Assembly: GCA_037447655.1 (NCBI GenBank)
Contig: JBBHKE010002873.1
Coordinates: 1-64,000 of the forward strand
Source of the DNA: Zygnema cylindricum
Taxonomy: Eukaryota; Streptophyta; Zygnematophyceae; Zygnematales; Zygnemataceae
Direction of reading: 5' to 3'
Length of the DNA: 64,000 bases
The notes below the pieces were generated by a model, which was not told the DNA's origin, did not search any database, and saw only the letters and a program-made list of their open reading frames with translations. Below are positions 45,284 through 56,274 of this stretch, piece by piece. Position 1 is the stretch's first letter. Every line of letters starts with the position of its first letter. The translations under genes were made by a program, and so were the position numbers.

Positions 45284-45355
45284 TACAGTACACCGTGAAT
45301 CGTTATTAGCCTTATGTACGCTATATCGACACCCCAAAATTTTGACATTGATACC
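45219..45355. repeat. Near-perfect palindrome, 68-bp arms
   Basis: Arms 45219-45286 and 45288-45355 are complementary with three mismatches and a single-base centre. The centre consists of two MITE ends facing each other, TA-bounded. Weaker pairing continues outward for about 10 bp on each side. Confidence 0.9.
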
Positions 45356-46227
45356 CGAAATATAGTGAATGAATCACATTTATCTTTGACGTTAATTATG
45401 GTTCTAGTAAATTAGCGTCAATGGTATGACCGTACTGGATTCATGAATAGTGTGGTGTACGGAATTAGTTTGTTCGTACAACAGTGTACTTCGTTACCAA
45501 AATCTGTCCGGAAATTGTGGTTAACTTATGTCGGTCGCATACAAAGCTGCGTTTAGAAAAAAAGTGGAGTCGAGTTTGTAAAATAGGCGTTCCCATACAT
45601 TCAGACGTTCGTTTCTGTGACGTTTTTGTGTGTGACAGTGTGAACGGATAACATGTGCACATGCTAAAAACTGTCCATGTTACGTAAACGTAGTGTTGCA
45701 TACTTACACATGTTGATAGTCGCGGAACGTTAAGTCTAATACGGTGCCTTTTTAACTCTATTTGAGATCCTACGAGATTAATAGAGTATATATTTACACT
45801 ATTAAAGGGTCAAAAGGAAACATAACGGTAATATAAGACCTTTAAACGAAAGAGACGCTTATTAGAGTTAAGTTTGACTTTAAAATGGGTTATGTTTCAC
45901 AAACGACAGCAAATTAGTGTCATATTGTGTAAATATTAGAGTGAAGTTACAGAACTTAACATTGAAAAAACGCGTCGCCTTGAAAACGAGAATTGATAAC
46001 AAACCAACGGCATATGCGGACAAAACACAAAAAAAAAGATTTTGTGGTCAAACAAATCCCAACCACATCCTCATTTATTGGTGGCGGGCTTTTGAATCTC
46101 GCAGATCCATTTTAACACGACGTCGCCATTTTTTGGGAAGGATGCGGATCATCGCCCCGCCGCCTCGCTTATGCTTACGGCATCCAGTAATCTATACCTC
46201 TTTTTAGGATTTACAGCAGTGTATAAC

Positions 46228-46298
46228 ATGGCGGAACAACAAGGAAGTCTGAGCCAACATCGTCGCTATATTTTTCCGGGATTGTTAGGGAATCATTG
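46228..46298 (+). CDS. Possible first coding exon of an unknown gene
   Basis: ATG in a good plant context (ATAACATGGCGG), then MAEQQGSLSQHRRYIFPGLLGNHW, ending at a strong donor (G/GTAAGT at 46299). It is followed by a long pyrimidine-rich stretch (46320-46930) that resembles an intron. I could not find a following exon that joins in phase, so the gene is speculative. Confidence 0.25.
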
Positions 46299-46992
46299 GT
46301 AAGTGCGCAGCTCATCATGTTTATTCATCTCTCCTGCGCTCTCTACCTCTTTATTCTTCCTCTTTAATTCTCTTTTCCTCTTTATCCCTTAACCTCTCCC
46401 TCTACGAATTGTCCATCTCCCACATTTTTTCCCATTCCCTTTCCTTACTCTCCTCTCTCATTCTCTTTTTCCCACTCTTTCTCTCTCCCTCATTCTTTCT
46501 CATATCCTTTCTCTGTTTTTCTTTCTGACTCGCTTTTTCCCCATTTTACTTTATTTTTTGTTCTTTGTCCCTCTCAGTTCGTCTCTCACTACCTCACCGG
46601 TAATTCTTCCATTCTTCCCTCTTAAATATTTGCTAATCTTTCCACAATTGTTTCTCTCTCATCATTGCTCTCCATCCTGCTTTCTAACTCTTTCAATCTA
46701 TCATTTATCATTTCCCCCCACTTTTGTCTCTCGTGCCCTCCCTGAATTTTTGTCACTCCCTCTTCCACATTATATCTCCCTTCTCGCCCCTCCGCCTTAT
46801 TTATCTCCTTGATCGTTAACCATCCACCATCATTTTGTTGCTATGTCTCCATATATTTCATTGCAATCTCTGAATATGACATACTCCTTTAGTCTCTCTT
46901 TGTCCCTCTTTTTCACGTTATATTTGTCAAGCCCATATACCCCCTACTAATCCGTTATCTGTCTCTTTTTGTATTTTAAATTGTCATCGACG

Positions 46993-47166
46993 ATGAACTT
47001 ATATCCGACTGCCTGTTGTATTGGAGAGCACCCTATAGAAAAATACTATCGTAGGGAAAAAGAAAACATCATTTTGAAGGTATTGGACCGTACGAAAGCG
47101 CATGGAGTATATCGTGAGGAGCTTCTCATGGATCTATATTTTTTATCACAGATCGTTGATACTTAG
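46993..47166 (+). CDS. Small hypothetical ORF
   Basis: 57 codons from ATG at 46993 (in an open frame starting 46969), with balanced, protein-like composition (EHPIEKYYRREKENIILKVLDRTK, REELLMDLYFLSQIV). No family recognised. It lies 700 bp after the possible exon at 46228 but cannot be joined to it by an obvious acceptor. Confidence 0.2.
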   Translation: MNLYPTACCIGEHPIEKYYRREKENIILKVLDRTKAHGVYREELLMDLYFLSQIVDT

Positions 47167-47852
47167 TTAGTAAGTGTAAAATACGAAGGTTTTAAAATTT
47201 TGTAAAGAGGATTTCCGAGCTAGAAGTAAAAACGTTAAGAATTCAATACTATTTAGAGCTTTGTTGACTATTGAGGATTAATATGCCTTAGATAATTTTT
47301 TGTTTTAATTTAACGTTGTAAAAAGAGTTTATCATGAATATATATAAATTTGGTACTTCTTTTCCCATTGTTGTTAATGAATGATTTTATTTGTGTCTTC
47401 TTTTTATATATATATATATTTAAATTGTGTGTTTTTTAATTACTTTCATGTTGTTTCGATGACATTATCGCATTTAAATATATTAAATGTACTTGGCATT
47501 TTTTCGTTTGTGAATCATCTGTATATGCTGCAAATATGACTTTTTTTATTTTACTTCTCACCGCGTATCTTTCTTGATCTTTGCTTTTCCTACCCGGAAT
47601 ACTTTGGTTTCATTTTCACTAATGTATTAATCGTTTCAGTCTAGTCAAAATTAGTTTGTTAACATATGATTAAGGCTGTTATTTGATCACAATATAATAA
47701 TATCCATGTAATTTGAAAACTGAAACTTTATAAACCAGCGACGAAACAACCTTAGCGCAGAAAGGTTTCCACAAAGGCTTCGATGATTGAATTCAGCGAC
47801 GACAAACTCTGCTTTGTCGGAGATGGTGACAACATTGTTTTGTCGTTGAATT

Positions 47853-48053
47853 TCCTTCTAGCGACGAAACATACTTTGTTTTCTCAGATATGATGATGAA
47901 GTTGTTTCGTCGCTGAATTTCCTTCTAGCGACGAAACATACTTTGTTTTCTCAGATATGATGATGAAGTTGTTTCGTCGCTGAATTTCCTTCTAGCGACG
48001 AAACATACTTTGTTTTCTCAGATATGATGATGAAGTTGTTTCGTCGCTGAATT
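47853..48053. repeat. Three tandem 67-bp units, each a potential hairpin
   Basis: Three almost identical units; each contains AGCGACGAAAC and, about 40 bp on, GTTTCGTCGCT. Diverged further units lie on both sides (47745-47850 and 48055-48140). They probably serve as subterminal transposase-binding repeats of the adjacent DNA transposon. Confidence 0.85.
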
Positions 48054-48617
48054 TCCATTTTGCGACGACACAGCCTCTGCTTTGTCAGATATTATAATCA
48101 AGTTTTTTCGCCGGTAAATTACTGTCCAGCGACGACAAATTCTCATCGCTGCAAGAGCAACCATTACTCAGTGCGATGAATATGTTGTTTAGGAAACTAA
48201 CGACTCATCAATTTCCAAAAAGGATGATCAACAAACGACGAAGCATAGTCGTCGCTGATTAGGGTAAGATGTAAATTGCAAAATAATATATAATTCCATA
48301 CTACAAGCACACTAGAATTTTCAACACCACATTAACAACATCTGAAGGTAAATACATAAGAATTTTGTAAAATATATCCAATTCCACAAAATACAAGGGT
48401 TTTTTACTTCATAAAAAACGAAATCATATTTTCCCAAATAAAAAACCATACGCACACACGAAATCTGCTCTATCCTATGAAGTCAAATAATACTGGACTC
48501 CAAGAACTGTCTACATTAATCTGGCACCAGGTTAACAACTATTCCCTCTTTGTAATTAAACTACCATTCCCAAACTAATATATATGAAAAAAAGCAATAT
48601 GCAATCATGTTATATGT

Positions 48618-50470
48618 TTAAAACTCGTTCTCGCTCACCCCTCCCTCATTGAAAATGCTGTCTTGTTGACTGTCGGCATCTTCAATATTTTGGAGGAATT
48701 CCCTTGCCCTCGGGCAAGGAGGTTCCACAGCTTCGCCTTCGAAATGGTTGCGATATTTGTTAATTATGCCTCGCAGTTGTTGTGTGAGCATGTCTTCTTC
48801 CCACTTTCCGTCGCGTAGAGACAAGCCACATTGAATCATGGCTTTTCTCGCATAACTCATTCCGTTTTTGTATCTCATCGCATTGACCTCTCGGATAGAG
48901 TCCCTCGCCAATTTAATAAAAAACGTTTTGCCGGGTTCAACCAATTTACCGGACCATCCACGGTTAGAAGGTTTAGCCCATTGACCGTTCTCAATTCCTT
49001 TCGCCTTCCAATTGTCCCAAATGCGAATCCACACGTCCTTGATTTTGGAATTGACGAAGGAGTCGGCCGGTTGAACAAGATGCGTTGCATTTGGTGAAAA
49101 ATAGTGTAACACGGTGTTTTTGGCCTCTGGAACTCACTCCAACTCATCGGACGTATTGTGACCACCGCAGTTGTCCAAGAAGATAATTTTTTGACGTCCA
49201 TCACGATCCCCTTGGTAAGACCTTGCCTCTTCGACCCATTGTGGGAACACCATTTTATCATTCCATCCTTTCGGACCGGTTCGATAACAAACACCTGAAA
49301 AAAAATATATAATAGACAAGAAAAAGATAAAAATTTAACATTTTGTAATGCTTGCTTACATATGCATTAAGAGTCTTTATTTTAGATAAGAGAAATCAGA
49401 GTGTTAAAGTAAAAAAAAACCATATTTTGTAGTAGGAGAAGGGGGAAGGAGGTATACGAGGACAAGGTAAAGAGATATACATAAAAAAATGAAACAAAAA
49501 ACCATGGTTGGAGAGAAATAGATAAACCTCCATCAAAGTCAATAAGACATCAAAAATATAACGAAAACATTAGATGAGGGAGAAAAAACACACCCGGGAC
49601 GTTGTCCGGTAAACCTTGTATCGGGTAACTTCTGGCACGATTTGCAAAAATTATCATTGGGTTCTCGATACGAGCGTTCACCCCTCCACCTGATTCGCAC
49701 CATGAGAGTCATGGATTAACCTCCTCCGGCGACGTCGGCGTATTTCACCACATCATCCCCTCGAAACCCCAAAGTCTTTCCATTATCGATGTTGACGATC
49801 ATGTGAGTTTCATCCATGTTTTCCATGAGGTCTTCGTTGAAAATTTCTGGTATACATGCGCCGCCAAACCAAAACAAACTAAGTTCTTTATAGTATATGT
49901 CGTTAAGTAGGGAATACAAAGAAAACAAAACACAATAAAGAAAAAGAAACATCATTATACTATATTCGTAATCGAAAGAGACTCACCGAATTCAAACCCC
50001 TGCTTCAGAACGCCCATGTGGAAGGCTAGGCTACGCTCAATGCATTCCTCTTTCTCGCGACTACATTGTAGTTTCCCCTTTTGTGCACGCACAATGATGT
50101 TGTGCTTCTCTTGACACCTTTTCACCCACCTTTTATTGATGATTGGATGTATTTCGGACCCGTCATTGTTGAACCATTCCGGCCGTACTCTTTCCTCGTT
50201 TCTCTTATTATGTCCCTAGCGATGTTCGCGAGAATTGTGGTGGACATCTTCAAACCCGCTTTCTTAAAAAGTTCGAAATCTGAAAGTAACTCCTCGTGTA
50301 TAACAGTGACCGAAGCGGCTTCCTTCCTTCCTCGTCCCGGCAAAGCCTTGTTAACGGCCACCGATCTCGTCCCAAAACTAGAAGTAGAGAACTTCCGAGT
50401 TGTCTCTTATATTGCGTCAACCATGGACCTCCTCTCTACCCACCATCGCTTGGCCTTTTGGTACCATGTA
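48618..50470 (-). pseudogene. DDE transposase (CENPB-type HTH plus DDE_1), spliced and broken
   Basis: Read on the minus strand as three exons: about 50470-49987, 49846-49594, 49294-48618. The introns at 49847-49986 and 49295-49593 join in phase. Exon 1 has an HTH/CENPB-like region (INKRWVKRCQEKHNIIVRAQKGKL). Exon 2 has the first catalytic Asp (ENMDETHMIVNIDNGKTLGFRG). Exon 3 has the second (IIFLDNCGGHN) and third (NATHLVQPADSF). Inactivation: TAA near 50422, a frameshift near 50190, TAA at 49716, a frameshift near 49700, TGA near 49138. The family is common in charophyte and oomycete genomes as I recall. Confidence 0.75.
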
Positions 50471-50964
50471 AACAATAAACAATGTCAAAAGACACAATAA
50501 GTTTCTTTTATGGAAAGCCATAGAACTAATTGAAACGACTCTAAAAAGAAACGGAAATATTCAACGACGAAGTGTTGTTGTCGCAGATTCAGCGACGATG
50601 GAAACTCGTTGTCATATCTGCAAAGTATTTTTTTTTCATAAACAACGTTGATACGCAGTCAACTGCCGACCACCGATGAGAAATCCTCACTTCATCGACG
50701 AACCAGCGACGACCATGTCTCGTCGTTAAGCCAAGAAAGAGGATTATCAAACACAATGCCGACATCAGCAAAACCAAATGTATGACTTAAAGTCGAATTA
50801 ACATGCGTTCGGTGAAAAAAGGGGAGAGAAATACTAAATTCACACTTGTATGATAAATAAAAAAAAAACAACAAAACATTATGGCACGCAATGTAGGCTG
50901 AGGGGTAATTTGAGATACCTCTCATTGGAATAAAGGCCATGAAAAAGACCCTCGATATCTCCTA

Positions 50965-51350
50965 TCAACGTCGCCTAATGCCAGCAAGCTCTCGAGTTAG
51001 ATTATTAATTAGGCAACGAACCGTTATCATCGCTATTTCTTGAGCCTCCAAACGGTTATTGAGATTTTGAACTTCATTCCTCAATTGTTCTACTTCCGGT
51101 GGTGGAGGGGGCTCATCGACATGTGGGGCCCTTGAAATTTCCCAAAGATACATACGCCTCACTTGCACATTTTGGAAGCGTTGTAAAACCCCACTTCGAG
51201 CCTCTAAAAATTTGATTAGTTTCGGAGTACAAATTGCACGACGTAGAATGGTGAATAACCGTGGGTCATAAGGGTGATATTGTGAGATTAATTCTGGCAC
51301 ATCAATTTCGAATCCAATCGGTCGACGTAAAATCCATGCGAAACGTTCAT
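50965..51350 (-). CDS. Unknown coiled-coil protein fragment, 5' end cut by an LTR
   Basis: Open frame to a stop at 50965; real sequence starts about ERFAWILRRPIGFEIDVPEL at 51350. The part of the frame upstream of 51350 is antisense LTR sequence and does not belong. About 128 residues: a helical first half, a proline cluster (EPPPPPEVEQL), then a predicted coiled coil (EQLRNEVQNLNNRLEAQE). It lies upstream of, and co-oriented with, the transposase pseudogene, so it may be a second transposon protein. No family recognised. Confidence 0.35.
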
Positions 51351-52415
51351 TGTAGAAATTAATTGTCCGTTTTAAGTATTTTCTAGGTCTAAATATAGAA
51401 ATAAGCCGAGGCAGTCTACCTCTAACTTCTTTATCCAACTCTCAAACTTGTCGCAGTCACTGAGAAATTGGAGAGGAAGCTAGAGCCATGGCTACCTAAG
51501 CTATCCAGAGGTTTACCGGAAATATATATTGGTTTATTTAAAAAAAGGATAGGATTTATGTTGCCACCAGGATTTGATCCTGGTACTTGCCGGACGGTAA
51601 GCTGCCGGTAGCCGGTAGCCTTATCCGTTAAGACTAGACTTAGTGCTACGCACTATAGGGTTTGATATTTACTTAAACATTACCTTGTACGATAATTCAT
51701 TTACCTTAAACTGTTTACCGGATACATAGATCCAGTAATGTAAAAGTACGGTTTGCGGTACGGATAAGAAACGAAAACCTCGCACTTGTTTTTTAGCGAA
51801 ACGAATACCGCGCAGGTATTTATTACGGCTACGATTAAATGTCAATTTAATCGAACGACCAAAATGCCGAGATCGCGGAATATGATTTATGCGGTTTGTG
51901 GTTATCGCCACATCAGATGACACGTGGCAGAATAACATTGAATCGCGGCATCTCCGAGGAATAAGGGAGCAAATCCGGATATACAACGTGTCGACATTTA
52001 GGCCATGTCGTACAGTGTCCGTACAAAAAGTACAAAGCAGCTGTACTTTTGTGTACGAAAGTGTAATTTGATTGGCTCCGCACATCAGTAGATAAAGTTT
52101 GTGAGAGAGATAGGACTTAGAAAAATTAGGAGATAGGACCCTCTCTCCCAGAGAGCTTCTATACAAAAGGTCAAATTTGACCCTCCATAACTTACTGCTC
52201 AGGGGAGCAAATTCAGAGATTCTTTTTGCTATCGACTCAGGGGAGTCTTGCCTTCATAGGGGTGCAGGTGGTAAGAGTTTTTGTGAGCCAAGTGAAACTC
52301 TGAGACCTCCATTGGCCCTCAGAGTATGCAGATCCAAAAGAAGCTAGTGAGGATTATCGTAAAGGCTTCTTGAAAGCTGTTCATTCTAAGGACATATGGA
52401 GGTCTCAAAGTTTCA
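51351..52415 (+). repeat. Solo copia LTR with a small inverted LTR-end insert
   Basis: Starts TGTAGAAATTAATTGTCC at 51351 and ends ...TCAAAGTTTCA at 52415. Hairpin at about 51410-51495 (loop AAACTTGTCGCAGTCACTGA), antisense tRNA-like segment at 51561-51632. No PBS follows and no matching LTR is near. Flanks (TTCAT and CCAAA) do not form a 5-bp target duplication. Bases 52297-52348 are the exact inverse of the last ~52 bp of element B's 5' LTR. Confidence 0.75.
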
Positions 52416-52559
52416 CCAAAGTCCATGCTCCTATCGCCTCTAATCAGAGCGGAGAGAGGTGGCTTTTCATTAATGTGCTTTCTCTACGGGAAGTCTATAG
52501 TACTTGTTCCCTCAAAGCCCGTTGTCTTGATCTAGGGGAATCCAGTTTACTCCTGGTTT

Positions 52560-52760
52560 GTCACTCTATAGCAAAAGAGAACTCCAGACGAAGACACAAA
52601 TGCACTATCACGTAGATATATATATATATATATCGATAAATATGATTGGCTTTCCGATTTAACAATATCGCCTTGCCCCATAAAAGAGAATAAAAGATAG
52701 AAAATGTGAAATTTAACAAAACAAGCTTATCAAACCCGAGCAATTAACGATGACAATTAG
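52560..52760 (+). repeat. Remnant of a C-type LTR
   Basis: The reverse complement shares 'ggcaaggYgatattgtt' and neighbouring blocks with 10130-10180 in the LTR of element C. It includes a short (TA)n run at 52617-52633. The region 52760-53840 beyond it shows no recognisable feature. Confidence 0.5.
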
Positions 52761-53849
52761 AAAGCGGCGACCCCTCCCCCGATAGTCTCGTCAATAAGTA
52801 TGGTACTCTTGCAAACTTCAGTGTCCGCAGCTCGGAACTGACCAGACTCTTCTCGGTTCAAACAGCAAAAAGTCCTAAATCACCCAAAAAGGAGAATAGT
52901 GCCAACTACCCGCCCGGATTATGATTTCCACAAAAGACAAATTCAAAACCAAGATGGCAATAGAGTCGAAAACAAGACAAAAATTCTCCAAAAGAAGGTT
53001 TGTTGGAATTTCTGAGGGTTTTCACAGGAGACAGTACTGAAAAGCAACCTGTCTCCTTCGACCCGAAGGGCCTTATACATCAAAGTTTTGTCAAATTGCA
53101 AGTCCAAAAGTCAAAGCTACGCTAATCACCAATGAGCGGCAAGCAAGTGTAATTGAATTGACATATGACAAATTAATCCGTACTACACTTGGGGCAAAAA
53201 GTTATGCTCCGGACTGCGACTGGATCCGCGGGGAAGTAATTGTTTGGTCCACTATCATAAGAAAAAGTCCTGAAAAATGACACTAACTTGCCAAACTTTT
53301 ACCTAATGTATTTATTAAACCAGCAGTTAGTTGAACTTGAACTAAATTTCTACTGACGGCTAATAGCATAATCTAAATCCAAATCGAAGAAGTTACGTGG
53401 CAATCTACAATGTACCCCCCCACGGGGGTTGCTGGAAATTAGTCCAATGTAACGGAATTCAATCTTTGAGACGTTAGAACTTTGTTGTCCGGCCTCCGTT
53501 AGGCGCGAAATAAAGTGCGTTCCGCTCAGTTTAGGAAATACAAAGATTTTTGTTCTGGTTTGGTGCACTCACTCCTCCGTACTCTGAAGACCGTACAATT
53601 TAACAAGAGCCCGGAAATCCTTGGTGATATAAAGGTATTCCTGAAAAGCACACGAGCTTGACATGAGAGCCGTCCAATTTCAACTGGATTTTAATTTGCG
53701 CCGTTTAAATAAAGTGTCCGCACAACTGAATTTTGTGTTATCGGTGCGCTAGGAAAAATATCTAAACTGAATCTATGTTACGGTCTCATAATTTTGAAAA
53801 TTGACTTAATCCGCTTGTTCTTGATTATATAGCTATAAAACCCTCTCTA

Positions 53850-54127
53850 TCCTAACACAAAGTATTAGACTATCGTATAAGCCAGTGGGCTTATCCGGTA
53901 CTTTGTAGGGACCAAGATCGAATCCTTGGTCTGTCAGCCTTTTTGCTAAGTGCAGATCCCTGTACATTCTCCTAGCTGCTCAAGTAGTCATGGCTCTATC
54001 TTTCTCTCACCAGTCTTCACTGACTACAACAAGTATGAGGACTAGAGAGAGGGAAAGGCAAAGCCTGACAGCCAAATAAGACCTTTTTATTTTGCTACAT
54101 CTTGACCTAAAAAATACAATAAAGGGA
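53850..54127 (-). repeat. 5' part of a divergent copia LTR
   Basis: In LTR sense it contains the TTTTTTAGGTC start region, the hairpin (about 53985-54060; loop ATACTTGTTGTAGTCAGTGA) and the antisense tRNA-like segment (about 53880-53935, T-arm CCAAG-ATCGAAT-CCTTGG). The downstream LTR parts are missing. Confidence 0.6.
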
Positions 54128-54348
54128 ATTGCTAATCGCAAAGGCACTTTTCGTTGCATACAAGTAGTTGTCAAAAATTGTACATTTGAAGTACAGCATA
54201 GTTTAAGTTAAGTACATTTGAGTTCAAATTTGACGGTCAATCCGTCAAAGAAGTTCGATTGGCAAAATATTGTAACGACGGTTAAAAAAGTGACACCGCT
54301 TGCGAACGTCAACCGTCCTAAAAAGAAAAACAAATCACACGACCAGGG
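54128..54348 (+). repeat. Dispersed repeat P, copy 1
   Basis: Reverse complement of about 55938-56180: shared blocks include GTCAAAAATTGTA, GGTCAATCCGTC, GTTAAAAAAGTGA and GCTTGCGAAC. An LTR fragment sits at each end of this copy. Confidence 0.65.
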
Positions 54349-55390
54349 TGCTAAAAAATTAATTCTCAGGTCATTGGCATGTTTCCTTGACTCTAGATAA
54401 AAGAGAGAGAGTAGACGCCACTCTAATTCTATACACTTGTTGTAGTCAGTGAGACTTAGGCAGCCATGGCTGTCGTGAGGCAGTCAAGGAGACACACTAA
54501 GGAAGAACACAGATGTGCCTCTAACAATTACACATTTGTGACCCTAATGGGATTTGAACCTATGTTTACATATTAATATAGCCATTCGCCTTATCCACTA
54601 TGGCGTTAACAAAACGATACAAATGTTGAGTTTGAATTGTATTTAAAGACATTACCAATCTACATACTCCATTTCACGGATTAGGAAAGAAACGAAGTTG
54701 AATTTAAACGGACTCGATTGATTGCGGATTTTAGATCGGATGCTTACAGTTGAGCCAAAGCACCGGAGTGGACATTTGGCGGTTTACAAGCTAAACGACC
54801 ACGGACGATACGTGGAAAACCATGAGTGGACGGCAATTATTACGGGAGGAGCGACCATGGCCAAGGAATTGACAAGCGTCAACGTGACGACCATATTGTA
54901 CCATGGCAGTACAAGAAGTACCGCAGTTGTACTTCTAGTACTTTACACTCTTGTGATTGGTTGTGTAGAGTAGTAGTAGGGAGTTCAGAGAGGGAATTAG
55001 GACATAGACTTTTTTGAGGCACCTATCTCTGAGAGAACTTTTGTATTTATATGCCATCTTTGGCCAGCCATAACTTAATGCTCAGGGGAGCAAATTCAGT
55101 GATTTTTTTTGCTGCGGGCTCAAAGGAGTCCACGATACACAGGGGTGTAGTTGGTGAGAGTGTTTGTTTTCCAAGGTGGCGGTATTTCTATGGTAAAGTC
55201 AAAGTGGGGAATGCTGTCCAAAACACATGTCAAACTTTGCATTATGTGGTGGACCTAAGCACATATAAAGTCTTTTTTCACATGGGTGAAGCTATAATGG
55301 GGTTCTGACTGTCAAGGTGTCAATCATTTGGGTTTGTATCAACTTGGAGTTGGCACTATCTAGATAGGTTTCTGTGGATCTGCGATTTTT
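54349..55390 (+). repeat. Copia LTR, plus strand, nearly complete
   Basis: Starts about TGCTAAAAAATTAATTC. Hairpin loop ACACTTGTTGTAGTCAGTGA near 54441. The antisense tRNA-like segment at about 54540-54605 is the best tRNA look-alike here: minus strand TAGTGGATAAGGCG (A box, recalling tRNA-Arg) and GGTTCAAATCC (B box). The LTR 3' part matches 6900-7210 and is cut at about 55390 before its end. Confidence 0.7.
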
Positions 55391-55428
55391 GTGGGGGAAA
55401 TGGAACCCATGGAAATACATGGCTCACG

Positions 55429-55938
55429 TTTACGGTAACAAAACTACAACACCCACATGTATATAAAATGGTTGCTCGCAAGTAGTTTCTCACTTCACGT
55501 GAGCTCCACTGTGAGAGCACATGTTGGCATTTAAGTGCGTATTGTATTTTTTATTATGTGCGCATTTTATTTTTTTCGTGAATGTGAATCGATGTGAAGT
55601 ACGTTTTCAACATAGGAATGTTGGCTCGTAAATAGCGTGGCTTCGTTTGGTCTCGCGTGACGAAGTGTTTTTTTATCATTTAGTTTCATCAATATTTTTA
55701 GGCGGGTACGTTTTCTTAACTTGTACGAAGTTTATTTCGTTTCGTGCGAGTTAATTTATACATATGACGTCGTCCTTTAATTTGTGTCCAAGTTCAACGT
55801 AACGGTTCGAGATTAGATTCCATTTTTGCGGCTAAGTTAAATGTTGGAGTTCACTTGAAGTGAGAAACTACCTGCGCGCAGCCATTTTATTTACATGTGT
55901 TATTTGCATGTGGGTGGTGTAGTTTTGTTACCGTAAAC
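55429..55938. mobile_element. Foldback/MITE-like element, about 510 bp
   Basis: Terminal inverted repeats of about 80 bp (55429-55515 and 55852-55938) start GTTTACGGTAACAAAACTAC and share the block GTAGTTTCTCACTTCA. The middle (about 330 bp) is non-coding. On the right it abuts repeat P copy 2, on the left a truncated LTR. Confidence 0.7.
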
Positions 55939-56180
55939 CTGCGTCGGCCGTGTGAATTGTTTATTTTTATGATAGTCGATGTTCGCAAGCGCTTCACTTT
56001 TTTAACTTTCGTTACATTATTTCGCCAATCAAAGTTGTTCGACGGATTGACCGTTAAACCTGAACTCAAAGGTACGTAACTTGTACTATACTATACTTCA
56101 AGTCTACAATTTTTGACAACTACGGTACTGTTCCTCTACGCAGCAAAAATTGTCTTTGAGATTAGCAATTCCTCACAATA
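55938..56180 (-). repeat. Dispersed repeat P, copy 2
   Basis: Inverted relative to copy 1 at 54128-54348. Ends near GAGATTAGCAATTCC, which corresponds to GGAATTGCTAATC at 54137. Short open frames on both strands are not convincing genes. Confidence 0.65.
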
Positions 56181-56198
56181 AAACATTTGATTTCAACA

Positions 56199-56274
56199 AC
56201 ATGGAATTTTAGGGATTACATGGACTTTCAAGGTTTACATGGACTTTTAGGGTTTGCATGGACTTTTAGGGTCA
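56199..56274 (+). repeat. Minisatellite, four 19-bp units
   Basis: Four head-to-tail units close to ACATGGACTTTTAGGGTTT. The TTTAGGG words recall the plant telomere repeat, but the spacing and the rest of the unit differ. Confidence 0.85.

Larger units (their letters stand above)
47740..50730 (-). mobile_element. Decayed pogo-like DNA transposon
   Basis: A transposase pseudogene (48618-50470) is flanked on both sides by subterminal sequence rich in AGCGACGAA and its complement TTCGTCGCT (47740-48270 on the left; 50550-50730 on the right). Clear terminal inverted repeats and target duplication were not found, so the ends are approximate. A TA dinucleotide target is expected for this superfamily. 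Confidence 0.6.

Noticed and set aside
47853-48053. CRISPR-like regular repeats
   Set aside because: Units are directly adjacent without unique spacers and lie in a eukaryotic transposon.
51351-51438. First 30 codons of the frame at 50965-51438
   Set aside because: They are antisense LTR sequence, so the apparent start is not the native one.
56199-56274. Interstitial telomere repeat
   Set aside because: TTTAGGG words are present, but the period is 19 bp and the rest of the unit is unrelated.
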